A stretch of 5,352 nt of DNA from Nitrososphaerota archaeon (GTDB lineage Archaea > Thermoproteota > Nitrososphaeria > Nitrososphaerales > Gagatemarchaeaceae): contig PLCG01000026.1 in the NCBI GenBank assembly GCA_003135575.1, forward strand, positions 1-5,352. Reading direction: 5' to 3'. A model generated the notes under the pieces. The model ran no database searches. It saw nothing but the letters and a program-made list of their open reading frames with translations, and was not told the DNA's origin. The position numbers and the translations under genes are program-made. Positions 1 to 5,352 of this stretch are shown here, piece by piece (position 1 is the first letter of the stretch; the number at the start of each line of letters is the position of its first letter).

Positions 1-267
1 ATCGAGCATAGGCCAGCGTTCTTGAGAGGAGCAGCGATCGGGATGGTCCTTGTAATCATCAAGTACGCAATCGTATTGCCAATTGACATCGCGGATATCT
101 TGTATGGCTCTTGTCTTCTTGTCACGCTCATCATCACCCTTGGAGATTTGCTTGGATTGCAGTTTTTCACCACCCAGTCGATGGCACTCAACTTTATCTT
201 GGGGTTGCTCTATCCCCTCGACGCATACGCGGTCTTGATACTTTACGGCCTGCCGCTCCCTGACTGA
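1..267 (+). CDS. Small hydrophobic membrane protein, probably 5'-partial
   Basis: I do not recognise this protein. The frame is open from the left edge to a TGA at 265-267, so it may be the C-terminal end of a longer protein. Internal starts are also possible: TTG at 22 (81 aa) or ATG at 43 (74 aa). Counting from the TTG, there are about three hydrophobic stretches, near residues 4-27, 28-46 and 53-77. They are separated by short polar or acidic turns (an ID-x-AD pattern, a GD-L-LG turn, and PLDAY). No signal peptide, metal motif or enzyme signature is visible. Base composition is near 50% GC, lower than the roughly 60% of the genes to the right. That may reflect hydrophobic codons or a different origin. 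No Shine-Dalgarno sequence or convincing TATA box precedes either internal start, which mildly favours a gene beginning outside the window. It is read in the same direction as the permease that follows. Confidence 0.5.
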   Translation: MEHRPAFLRGAAIGMVLVIIKYAIVLPIDIADILYGSCLLVTLIITLGDLLGLQFFTTQSMALNFILGLLYPLDAYAVLILYGLPLPD

Positions 268-302
268 CGGTCCAGCGACCACCTGGAGCTGAGGAGCGCT
301 TC

Positions 303-310
303 AGATATCT
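303..310 (+). promoter_or_regulatory. Putative archaeal TATA box of the permease gene
   Basis: The AT-rich octamer AGATATCT lies in an otherwise GC-rich gap. Its centre is about 28 bases ahead of the ATG at 335, the spacing expected for a leaderless archaeal transcript. It is too close to the alternative GTG at 314 to serve it. The match to the TATA consensus is only moderate. Confidence 0.35.
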
Positions 311-334
311 AGGGTGGGGAACGTCCATGAACCG

Positions 335-1678
335 ATGGGGGCAGACCCGGGGACAATCGAGCGACCATCTCTGCGCCGAGAGGCAGGGCTGTTCCAGGTA
401 GTCGCGTACGGAGTCGGCAACATAATCGGTGCCGGAATCTACGTCCTGGTGGGCGACGCGTCCGGCCTGGCGGGCGGGGCAGTCTGGCTGGCGTTTCTCT
501 TGGGGGCGGTCGTCGCGCTCTTCACCGGACTCTCCTACGCCGAACTCGCTGCGACATATCCTAAGGCGGCATCTGAATACGTCTTCCTGGGGAGGGCTTA
601 TGGCAACCGGGCCCTCTCCTTCCTCACTCAGTGGATGATGCTCGTAACGGAGATAATTGCTGCTTCCGCGGTCGCGCTCGGCTTCGCTGGCTACCTCTCG
701 ACTGTCGTTCGGGTCCCGCTTATCCCGACGGCGGCGGCGCTCCTGGTCATGCTGACCGTCGTCGCCTCGACGGGCATCAAGCAGTCGCTGAAACTCAACA
801 CGGTCCTAAGCATTGTTGCAATCGGGGGCCTGATCGTAGTCGTGGCGGCGGGCATTGGAAAGATCGGGTCGGTCTCGTACGTCTCGTCTCCTACAGGGAT
901 CCCGGGGGTCCTGGCCGCCACGGTCCTTGTATTCTTCGCATACATCGGGTTCGACAACATCTCGAATCTCTCGGAGGAGACCAAAGACCCTCAGAAGACG
1001 ATACCGAGGGCGCTGCTCGTCTCCTTGGCGCTTTCCACCGTCCTGTATGTCATCGTAGGCATCGCATCGGTGAGCCTTGTCCCCTGGTCGCAACTGGCGG
1101 GCTCTGAGGCGCCGCTCGCGCTCGCCGTCTCGTCTGTCCTGGGACAATCCGGCTCGGACATACTGACTGTCGCGGCCCTGCTCACTACACTCAACACGGT
1201 ACTTGTCCTCCTGCTCGTCAGCTCGAGGATAATCTACGGGCTCGGCCGGGAAGGAGGGCTCCCCAAGCCTCTCGGAAGGGTGAACCAGAAGACGCACGCT
1301 CCCCTTATTGCGTCTCTCGTGACGCTGGCGATAGCACTCGCCGTCCTCCCTCTCGGCCAGATTGGCGCCATTGCGAAGGTGACGAGCTTCGGGTCTCTCC
1401 TCACTTTCGCCCTTGTGAACCTCGCTCTCTTACATCTTCGACGAGTCGCTCCGCACTTGTCGAGGCCTTTCAAGGTGCCCTTCAGCATCGGATGGGTTTC
1501 GGTTACCGGGTTGCTAGGTTTGGTCTCATGTCTGGCGCTGCTCACGCAGTTCGACTTGCTCACCGCCGCTCTTGGCATGTGTCTTCCAGCATCTGGGATG
1601 CTCCTTGACTTCGTCATGAAAGGGAAGCGTGAAATCACTGCTTTGGACGCCACCCTTCACCAACCGCACGAGCGTTAA
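335..1678 (+). CDS. APC-superfamily amino acid permease
   Basis: This is an integral membrane transporter of the amino acid-polyamine-organocation superfamily (PotE/COG0531 type). It probably imports amino acids or related cations by proton- or sodium-coupled symport or by exchange. From the ATG at 335 it has 447 residues, a normal length for the 12-helix family. TM1 carries the signature GVGNIIGAGIYV (residues 26-37), whose unwound GAG segment binds the substrate backbone in this fold. The TM2-TM3 region has the family motif YAELAATYP followed by KAASEY (68-82). TM6 and the following loop have YIGFDNISN and EETKDP (203-219). Near the C-terminus the family's RPFKVP loop precedes the last two helices. 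The frame also allows a GTG start at 314 (454 aa). I prefer 335 because a TATA-like box lies about 28 bases upstream and the conserved LRRE-GLF block then begins 13 residues in. No operon partner is evident, and the substrate cannot be read from the sequence. Confidence 0.93.
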   Translation: MGADPGTIERPSLRREAGLFQVVAYGVGNIIGAGIYVLVGDASGLAGGAVWLAFLLGAVVALFTGLSYAELAATYPKAASEYVFLGRAYGNRALSFLTQWMMLVTEIIAASAVALGFAGYLSTVVRVPLIPTAAALLVMLTVVASTGIKQSLKLNTVLSIVAIGGLIVVVAAGIGKIGSVSYVSSPTGIPGVLAATVLVFFAYIGFDNISNLSEETKDPQKTIPRALLVSLALSTVLYVIVGIASVSLVPWSQLAGSEAPLALAVSSVLGQSGSDILTVAALLTTLNTVLVLLLVSSRIIYGLGREGGLPKPLGRVNQKTHAPLIASLVTLAIALAVLPLGQIGAIAKVTSFGSLLTFALVNLALLHLRRVAPHLSRPFKVPFSIGWVSVTGLLGLVSCLALLTQFDLLTAALGMCLPASGMLLDFVMKGKREITALDATLHQPHER

Positions 1679-1752
1679 CACTAAGACTCTCGCATCACCG
1701 CAATCAGGGCTAGGCCACGGCGCGCAACATCTCTAGAGCTTACGGAAATCCC

Positions 1753-1768
1753 CAAGGCGGCGACCTTG
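1753..1768. repeat. Short inverted repeat upstream of the IDI-like gene
   Basis: CAAGG at 1753-1757 is mirrored by CCTTG at 1764-1768, with six bases between. It ends about 20 bases before the TATA box, where an archaeal activator or repressor dimer could bind. The arms are only five bases long, so chance is a real alternative. Confidence 0.25.
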
Positions 1769-1787
1769 CAAATTATGCGGAAGACGG

Positions 1788-1794
1788 TTTATTA
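1788..1794 (+). promoter_or_regulatory. Archaeal TATA box of the IDI-like gene
   Basis: TTTATTA stands out in GC-rich sequence and is preceded by purine-rich GGAAG, which could be part of a BRE. Its centre is 28 bases ahead of the TTG start at 1819, so the transcript would begin almost exactly at the start codon. No ribosome binding site is present. Confidence 0.7.
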
Positions 1795-1818
1795 TGGCGG
1801 TCCAGCGGAGCGGTTCTG

Positions 1819-2355
1819 TTGAGCGCGCAGCAACAGCAGGTCGAGTGGCTCGTCCTAGTTGACGACAACGACAAGGAGCTCGGGCTCGACACGAGGGAAA
1901 ACTGCCACAAGGGGATGGGTAAGCGACACAGGGCGTTCGTGGTGTTCCTCTACGACAAGGAAGGCAGGATGCTGCTCCAGAGAAGGAGCATGAAGAAGAA
2001 GCTCTGGCCTGCCTATTGGGACGTCTCGGTGACCAGCCACGTCTATCAAGGGGAGACGTACGAGGGGGCGGGGATAAGGCGGTCGAAGCAGGAGCTCAAC
2101 GTGGACGTGAAGAAGCTCGACCGGAAGCTCGACTACACCTACTGGGCCAAGTTCGGGGACTACTGCGAGAACGAGTTCTGCGTCCTGCTCACGGGGAAGC
2201 TGGAGGGCCCCGCGGATCCGAACCCTGACGAGATAATGGAGACGAAGTACCTCACGATGGACGAGCTCGGGGCGGACATGTCGCGGAACCCCGAGAAATA
2301 CACGCCGTGGTTCAAGATAGCCTTCGAGAAATACGCCCAGCAAAAGTCCCGATAG
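1819..2355 (+). CDS. Type 1 isopentenyl-diphosphate isomerase-like Nudix protein with the catalytic Cys replaced
   Basis: This 178-aa protein is a homologue of type 1 IPP isomerase (IDI1/Idi), a cytosolic Nudix-fold enzyme that interconverts IPP and DMAPP for isoprenoid and archaeal lipid synthesis. By hand alignment to E. coli Idi, the metal ligands H25, H32, H69, E114 and E116 correspond to H30, H37, H74, E117 and E119 here. The second-metal glutamate is E92 in the RRSKQEL helix. Diphosphate-binding R and K lie in RRSMKKK (55-61), and the substrate-covering Trp is W164 in TPWFKI. NCH and HRAF (residues 28-40) resemble the eukaryotic enzymes closely. The active-site Cys (E. coli C67, in SVCGH) is Thr72 here (SVTSH, codon ACC), which casts doubt on normal isomerase activity. 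The TTG at 1819 is the first in-frame start after the TATA box; the next Met is residue 33, beyond the first metal ligand. It has its own promoter. It could instead be a related Nudix hydrolase. Most archaea use the unrelated flavin-dependent type 2 enzyme. Confidence 0.88.
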   Translation: MSAQQQQVEWLVLVDDNDKELGLDTRENCHKGMGKRHRAFVVFLYDKEGRMLLQRRSMKKKLWPAYWDVSVTSHVYQGETYEGAGIRRSKQELNVDVKKLDRKLDYTYWAKFGDYCENEFCVLLTGKLEGPADPNPDEIMETKYLTMDELGADMSRNPEKYTPWFKIAFEKYAQQKSR

Positions 2356-2393
2356 AAGCGCCGGCGTGGAAGCGCCTCCCGGACCACCTTAGG

Positions 2394-2400
2394 TTTTTAA
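2394..2400 (+). promoter_or_regulatory. Archaeal TATA box of the COG4280-like gene
   Basis: TTTTTAA lies in the 72-base gap after the isomerase-like gene, with its centre about 31 bases before the TTG at 2428. The last three bases (TAA, 2398-2400) also form the in-frame stop that limits how far upstream the gene can start. The T-run could additionally help terminate the preceding transcript. Confidence 0.6.
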
Positions 2401-2427
2401 CATTCGAGAAGCGCGCCGTCCGCTGGT

Positions 2428-3144
2428 TTGCTCTCCGACCCCGCGATCTTCCTCGCAGCCTTGGGGATCACCGTTCTCGAGCTGGTGGAGACCGCCGCGG
2501 TGGCGCTGGCGCTCCATGCGCACTCAGGGAAGAACGTCGTGTACCTCTACGCCGCGGCCGGGACGGCCGCGGTCTTCGCCCCCATGTTCCTCCTCGGGGC
2601 ACTCATCGTCCTGCTGCCGGACGCGCTAGTCAAGGCGACGGCGGGGGTCCTCCTCCTTTACTTCGCGCAGAGGCTGGCGAAGAGCGCGAGAAGGGCGGTC
2701 CTGAATGCGCGCAAGGGGACCCAGTTCCAAGAGCACTTTCACAGGGGGACGATGGCGACGGCGTTCTCCATCGGCGCGATCGAGGCCTTCGAGGCAGCGA
2801 TAGTCCTCGTGGGGCTGCTTCCCAACGGCTTCCAGGCGACCGTGCTGGGCATGTCCGTCGGGATGGTGGCCGTGGTGGGCTCGGCATACGTGCTTCGAGA
2901 CCACGTGAGGAAGGTCAAGCAAGCCGACATGAAGATCGCCGTCTCGGCGCTTCTCTTCTCGTTCGCGACCTTCTGGTTCGGGGAGGTCGTCGCGACGCTC
3001 AGCGACCTCGTCCTGATACCTCTCTTTGCGGTCTACCTCGTCATCGTATACAAGTTCGCGAACCGGGCGTCCCCCAAGGTCGAGGCCACACATGAGGTCG
3101 CCACTGCGGGCGGCGCTCCAGGGCCGGTCGCGTCTCCGTCCTAG
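2428..3144 (+). CDS. Seven-helix membrane protein, COG4280-like, with duplicated E-x-x-E motifs
   Basis: This 238-aa integral membrane protein resembles the uncharacterised family COG4280; the assignment is from recall, not a search. I see about seven hydrophobic segments, near residues 4-30, 37-63, 66-82, 108-131, 137-156, 168-190 and 193-211. Two helices in equivalent places carry similar motifs: VLELVETAAVAL (E18 and E21) and AIEAFEAAIVLV (E119 and E122). This suggests a duplicated three-helix unit, as in several cation transporters. A further membrane glutamate is E186 (FWFGE). Basic loops follow the third helix (AKSARRAVLNARK) and the fifth (RDHVRKVKQ), suggesting these face the cytoplasm. 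The C-terminal 25 residues are Ala/Pro/Gly-rich and probably disordered. The TTG at 2428 is the first start codon after an in-frame TAA at 2398-2400. Its stop overlaps the stop of the convergent oxidoreductase gene. A metal-ion transport role, by analogy with the E-x-x-E helices of FTR1-type iron permeases, is only a hypothesis. Confidence 0.85.
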   Translation: MLSDPAIFLAALGITVLELVETAAVALALHAHSGKNVVYLYAAAGTAAVFAPMFLLGALIVLLPDALVKATAGVLLLYFAQRLAKSARRAVLNARKGTQFQEHFHRGTMATAFSIGAIEAFEAAIVLVGLLPNGFQATVLGMSVGMVAVVGSAYVLRDHVRKVKQADMKIAVSALLFSFATFWFGEVVATLSDLVLIPLFAVYLVIVYKFANRASPKVEATHEVATAGGAPGPVASPS

Positions 3145-4352
3145 GCGATTGTCGAGACCCGGTATTTCCCGCCAAGCGGCCGGCCGTCTTTGAACCTCCG
3201 CAGCTTGAAGACGGAGACGTCGTAGTCGGGGAACTTGCCCTGCACGATGAGGGACGAGACGATCCGCCCGAACTCCGGGGAGAGCTTGAACCCATGGCCG
3301 CTCAGCCCCACCACGCAATAGACCCCCGGGTAGCCGTTTTCCGAGAGCTCGTCGACGATGGGGTTCTGGTCAGGCGTGTTGTCGTAGAGGCCGGCGTAGC
3401 CACGGCGATAGGTCCCCGCCTCCGCCATAGTGGGCAGCGCGGCTGCTGCCGACTCCGAGAACCCGGCGGCTTCTTCGTAGGAGATGCCCTCGTTGTATGA
3501 GTCCGGGTCAGATTCCTCGCCCGAGGCGTCGAGGTCGGGGGCGAGGCTCCCTGCGAAGAACAGCTCGTTGCCCTCGGGCTTGTAGTAGGCGGACCTGGGA
3601 AAGTCGAAGATCACAGGCCTGTTGCCCTGGTACCTTGCAGGCCTGCCGAAGATGGCGACCGGATGCCTCGACACCTTGATGGGGACATCGATGCCCATCT
3701 GGGCGAAGAGAGGCCTGGACCACACCCCGGTGGCGATCACGACGTTTCGGCACTGGACTAGGCCCTCGGTCGTGTGAACCGAATATCCGTTCTCGCCGGA
3801 CGAGGTGGCCCGCTCGATCTTGGTGGCGCGCGATCCCGTTAGGACGCTCGCGCCTAGTTGGACCGCGGCCGAGGCGAAGGAGGCTGCCGTGGTGGAGGGC
3901 TCGGCGTATCCCGCGTTCGGCTCGTAGGCGAAAAGGGAGAACTCAGCCGTGTTGAGCATCGGCTCGATCTGAGAGGAGGCCATCTCTTCAGGCTTCATTA
4001 TCCTGGAATCGATCCCCACTCTCTTGTGCATCGCCGCGTTCTCCAGAAGCGGCGGGACGGAGGCCTCGTCGGCGCCCACGATGAGTCCCGTCTCGACGTA
4101 CCCGGCGGTGTGGCCAGGAAGCTGCCGCCCAAAGTCCTTGAAGAAACGGTAGCTGAGCAGGGCCATCCTCGTGAGGATCTCGGAGCTGTAGTGGGTCCTT
4201 ACCAACGCGGTCGACCGGCTGGTCTGCCCTGAAGCGAGCTGAGGAGCCATGTCCACGAGCAGGGGCTGCTTGACCCCCATCTTCGCGAGATGGTAGAGGA
4301 CGCTGCAACCCGTCGAGCCTCCCCCGATAACGACGACGTCATGGTCCTTCAA
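3141..4352 (-). CDS. FAD-dependent oxidoreductase of the DAO family (DadA / sarcosine oxidase-like)
   Basis: This 403-aa protein belongs to the D-amino acid oxidase (DAO, COG0665) superfamily, soluble flavoproteins that oxidise the C-N bond of D-amino acids, sarcosine, glycine or similar amines. The N-terminal Rossmann motif is VVVIGGGSTG (residues 6-15), with D34 at the end of the second strand for the FAD ribose. SGQTSRSTALVR (41-52) matches the conserved flavin-binding loop. NVVIATGVWS (203-212) is the second dinucleotide motif, and PIKVSRHPV starts the substrate-domain sheet. Near the C-terminus GLYDNTPDQNPIVDE (321-335) and VGLSGHGFKLSPEFG (348-362) are typical of the family. Monomeric sarcosine oxidases have a Cys for covalent FAD where this protein has G321, so its FAD is probably non-covalent. 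The start is TTG: it is the only start codon between an in-frame TAG (4386-4388, minus strand) and the FAD motif. Length is normal and the gene intact. The substrate cannot be determined from sequence. It converges on the COG4280-like gene and diverges from the MBL-fold gene. Confidence 0.92.
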   Translation of the reverse strand: MKDHDVVVIGGGSTGCSVLYHLAKMGVKQPLLVDMAPQLASGQTSRSTALVRTHYSSEILTRMALLSYRFFKDFGRQLPGHTAGYVETGLIVGADEASVPPLLENAAMHKRVGIDSRIMKPEEMASSQIEPMLNTAEFSLFAYEPNAGYAEPSTTAASFASAAVQLGASVLTGSRATKIERATSSGENGYSVHTTEGLVQCRNVVIATGVWSRPLFAQMGIDVPIKVSRHPVAIFGRPARYQGNRPVIFDFPRSAYYKPEGNELFFAGSLAPDLDASGEESDPDSYNEGISYEEAAGFSESAAAALPTMAEAGTYRRGYAGLYDNTPDQNPIVDELSENGYPGVYCVVGLSGHGFKLSPEFGRIVSSLIVQGKFPDYDVSVFKLRRFKDGRPLGGKYRVSTIA

Positions 4353-4386
4353 TCTAGAGCTACCGCCCTTCGAGCCCTGCTCTGTC

Positions 4387-4393
4387 TATTTAC
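4387..4393 (-). promoter_or_regulatory. TATA-like box of the FAD oxidoreductase gene
   Basis: On the minus strand this reads GTAAATA. Its centre is 38 bases before the TTG start at 4352, so transcription would start near 4364 and leave a leader of about a dozen bases. No Shine-Dalgarno sequence sits at a normal distance from the TTG. Confidence 0.5.
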
Positions 4394-4419
4394 GGTTAGT
4401 CAGGTCTGCTCGGTCCACC

Positions 4420-4427
4420 TTTAGAAA
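4420..4427 (+). promoter_or_regulatory. TATA-like box of the MBL-fold gene
   Basis: TTTAGAAA lies in a GC-rich context with its centre about 32 bases before the ATG at 4456. That places transcription initiation a few bases ahead of the start codon. The match is moderate. Confidence 0.4.
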
Positions 4428-4440
4428 GGGATGGCGAGGA

Positions 4441-4449
4441 GGAGGGTGG
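4441..4449 (+). promoter_or_regulatory. Possible Shine-Dalgarno sequence of the MBL-fold gene
   Basis: The purine-rich GGAGGGTGG ends six bases before the ATG at 4456. This is the only start in the window with a plausible ribosome binding site at normal spacing, and it supports 4456 over the out-of-frame ATG at 4431. If the TATA box at 4420-4427 is real, most of this site may lie upstream of the RNA start and have no role in translation. Confidence 0.4.
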
Positions 4450-4455
4450 CGGCAG

Positions 4456-5352
4456 ATGGCCATATCAAGGATAACGAACCGGGCCTACATGATCGACACG
4501 GTCGCGCTCGGAGACGCGAACACGGTCGCCGTATACGTGGTGAAGGGAGGCAGGAAGACCGCCTTGATCGACTGCGGCTACGCCTCTTCTTACGGGAACG
4601 TCATGCAAGGCCTCCGGCAGCTCGGCATAGAGCCCTCGCGTGTTGACTACGTGATACCTACACATGTCCACCTCGACCATGCGGGCGCGGCCGGCTATCT
4701 GGTGAAATACATGCCTCGAGCAAAGGTGGTGGCGCACGAGAGGGCGGTGCCTCACCTGATAGACCCGACAAAGTTGATTGAGAGCGCCACGAGCTTGTTC
4801 GGCGAGAGGCTCATCCAAATGTATGGGAAGCCGATTCCGATAGACAAGAACAAGATCACGGCGGTCGGTGCGGAGTCTCACATCGACCTTGGAGGCGTCA
4901 CCCTGACGACCTTGCACGCTCCCGGGCACGCGCCGCACCAGATCTCGGTCCTCTTTGAAGAGGAGCACCTTCTCTTCTCAGCAGACGCGGTGGGCATCGT
5001 GTTCCCTGGATTCCCCACTTTGATACCGACTACGCCTCCCCCAAGCCTTGATCCTGTGAAGCTAGCGCAGACCCTCGACATGCTGCGCCAGACCAACCCG
5101 AAGATGCTTCTCGTCCCGCATTACGGGGTCAGGAAGGACGTCAACGTCGTCATCGACCGGACCAAGGAAGCGACCGCCCAATGGATCAAGGACGTGACAA
5201 AGCTCGATGGCATGCACCTGACCCCCGAACAGATAGTGATCGAGCTCAGGCAGAAGATCATGGATGAGACGGGCATGCCCGCGAGCGCGTTCCCTGGATA
5301 CGTGAACGTCCCGATGAGGGCGAGCGTAATAGGGATACTCGCCTACCCGAAA
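4456..5352 (+). CDS. Metallo-beta-lactamase-fold hydrolase, 3'-partial
   Basis: Translation from the ATG at 4456 stays open for 299 codons to the right edge, so the C-terminus is missing. It is probably short by only a few residues, since the family usually has about 300-320. It is an MBL-fold metal-dependent hydrolase of the COG0491 (GloB-like) type, a soluble binuclear metalloenzyme group that includes thioesterases, lactonases and flavodiiron-like relatives. The full metal set is visible: THVHLDHAG (H70, H72, D74, H75), H158 in APGHAPH, D177 in FSADAVG, and H222 in VPHYG. The N-terminal half has the usual strand pair NTVAVYVV and TALIDCGY ahead of the motif. After the last ligand there is a helical extension of about 75 residues, with IDRTKEATAQWI near its start. 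The substrate cannot be told from this. A 71-aa frame beginning at 4431 overlaps the 5' part and lacks coding features. The gene is divergent from the FAD oxidoreductase and may share control with it. Confidence 0.9.
   Translation, partial: MAISRITNRAYMIDTVALGDANTVAVYVVKGGRKTALIDCGYASSYGNVMQGLRQLGIEPSRVDYVIPTHVHLDHAGAAGYLVKYMPRAKVVAHERAVPHLIDPTKLIESATSLFGERLIQMYGKPIPIDKNKITAVGAESHIDLGGVTLTTLHAPGHAPHQISVLFEEEHLLFSADAVGIVFPGFPTLIPTTPPPSLDPVKLAQTLDMLRQTNPKMLLVPHYGVRKDVNVVIDRTKEATAQWIKDVTKLDGMHLTPEQIVIELRQKIMDETGMPASAFPGYVNVPMRASVIGILAYPK

Larger units (their letters stand above)
1679..1818. other. Intergenic region with promoter and small dyad
   Basis: This gap separates the permease from the isomerase-like gene. 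It contains no ORF with coding character, no tRNA-like fold and no T-rich terminator after the permease stop. Its recognisable contents are a short inverted repeat, CAAGG-N6-CCTTG (1753-1768), and a TATA box at 1788-1794. Confidence 0.6.
4353..4455. promoter_or_regulatory. Divergent control region between oxidoreductase and MBL-fold genes
   Basis: These 103 bases separate two divergent start codons and hold both promoters, with their TATA-like boxes only about 26 bases apart edge to edge. A regulator bound between them could control both genes. I see no convincing dyad in the space between the two boxes. Confidence 0.6.

Noticed and set aside
268..277. Ten-base repeat CGGTCCAGCG, also at 1798-1807
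   Set aside because: About that many ten-base matches are expected by chance in a window this size, and the contexts differ.
271..287. Possible hairpin TCCAG-N7-CTGGA after the first gene, considered as a terminator
   Set aside because: Only a five-base stem and no T-tract follows; archaeal terminators rely mainly on T-runs.
806..1297. Minus-strand frame (163 aa) inside the permease gene
   Set aside because: Low-complexity charged product with no motif, fully inside a gene with strong family signatures on the other strand.
2307..3095. Long plus-strand reading frame (262 aa) overlapping the isomerase-like and COG4280-like genes
   Set aside because: Its product is dominated by Arg, Gly and Pro, typical of an out-of-frame reading of GC-rich coding DNA. 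The overlapped frames have clear family motifs or membrane segments.
2626..3318. Long minus-strand frame (230 aa) antisense to the COG4280-like gene
   Set aside because: It is rich in Arg, Asp and Glu with no recognisable domain, and is a mirror of the codon pattern of the real gene.
4353..4360. TCTAGAGC near the oxidoreductase start, also seen at 1732-1739, considered as a shared regulatory site
   Set aside because: The match is short and the two copies lie at unrelated distances from start codons and TATA boxes.
4431..4646. 71-aa frame starting at ATG 4431, ahead of the MBL-fold gene
   Set aside because: Arg-rich product with no family features; the overlapping frame from 4456 encodes the complete MBL metal motif.

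Overview
The window looks like a piece of a moderately GC-rich archaeal chromosome. Most genes have a TATA-like box about 28-38 bases ahead of the start codon and no ribosome binding site, which is typical of archaeal leaderless transcripts. Three consecutive complete genes start with TTG. The type 1 (Nudix) isopentenyl-diphosphate isomerase homologue is uncommon in archaea. From general knowledge it occurs mainly in haloarchaea and Thaumarchaeota/Nitrososphaeria, and the proteins lack the strong acidity of haloarchaea, so a thaumarchaeal-type organism is my best guess. This lineage call is inference.

Layout, left to right. Positions 1-267 hold the end of, or a complete small, hydrophobic membrane protein whose frame is open to the left edge. 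Positions 335-1678 (+) encode an APC-superfamily amino acid permease. Positions 1679-1818 are a non-coding gap with a clear TATA box and a small dyad. Positions 1819-2355 (+) encode the type 1 IPP isomerase-like Nudix protein. Positions 2428-3144 (+) encode a seven-helix membrane protein of the uncharacterised COG4280 type, with E-x-x-E motifs in both halves. It converges on a FAD-dependent amine/amino-acid oxidoreductase on the minus strand (4352-3141), and the two stop codons interlock in one CTAG. A 103-base divergent control region separates that gene from a metallo-beta-lactamase-fold hydrolase (4456 onward, +), which runs off the right edge.

The genes do not form one obvious pathway. 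The permease and the FAD oxidase would both suit an organism that takes up and oxidises amino acids or N-methylated amines. The isomerase homologue belongs to isoprenoid (membrane lipid) synthesis if it is active. Each gene seems to have its own promoter, so these are single-gene transcription units, not an operon.

The observations most worth checking are the isomerase homologue, which keeps all metal and substrate residues but has Thr where the catalytic Cys should be, and the COG4280 protein with its duplicated E-x-x-E helices. I found no mobile element, CRISPR array, rRNA or tRNA.
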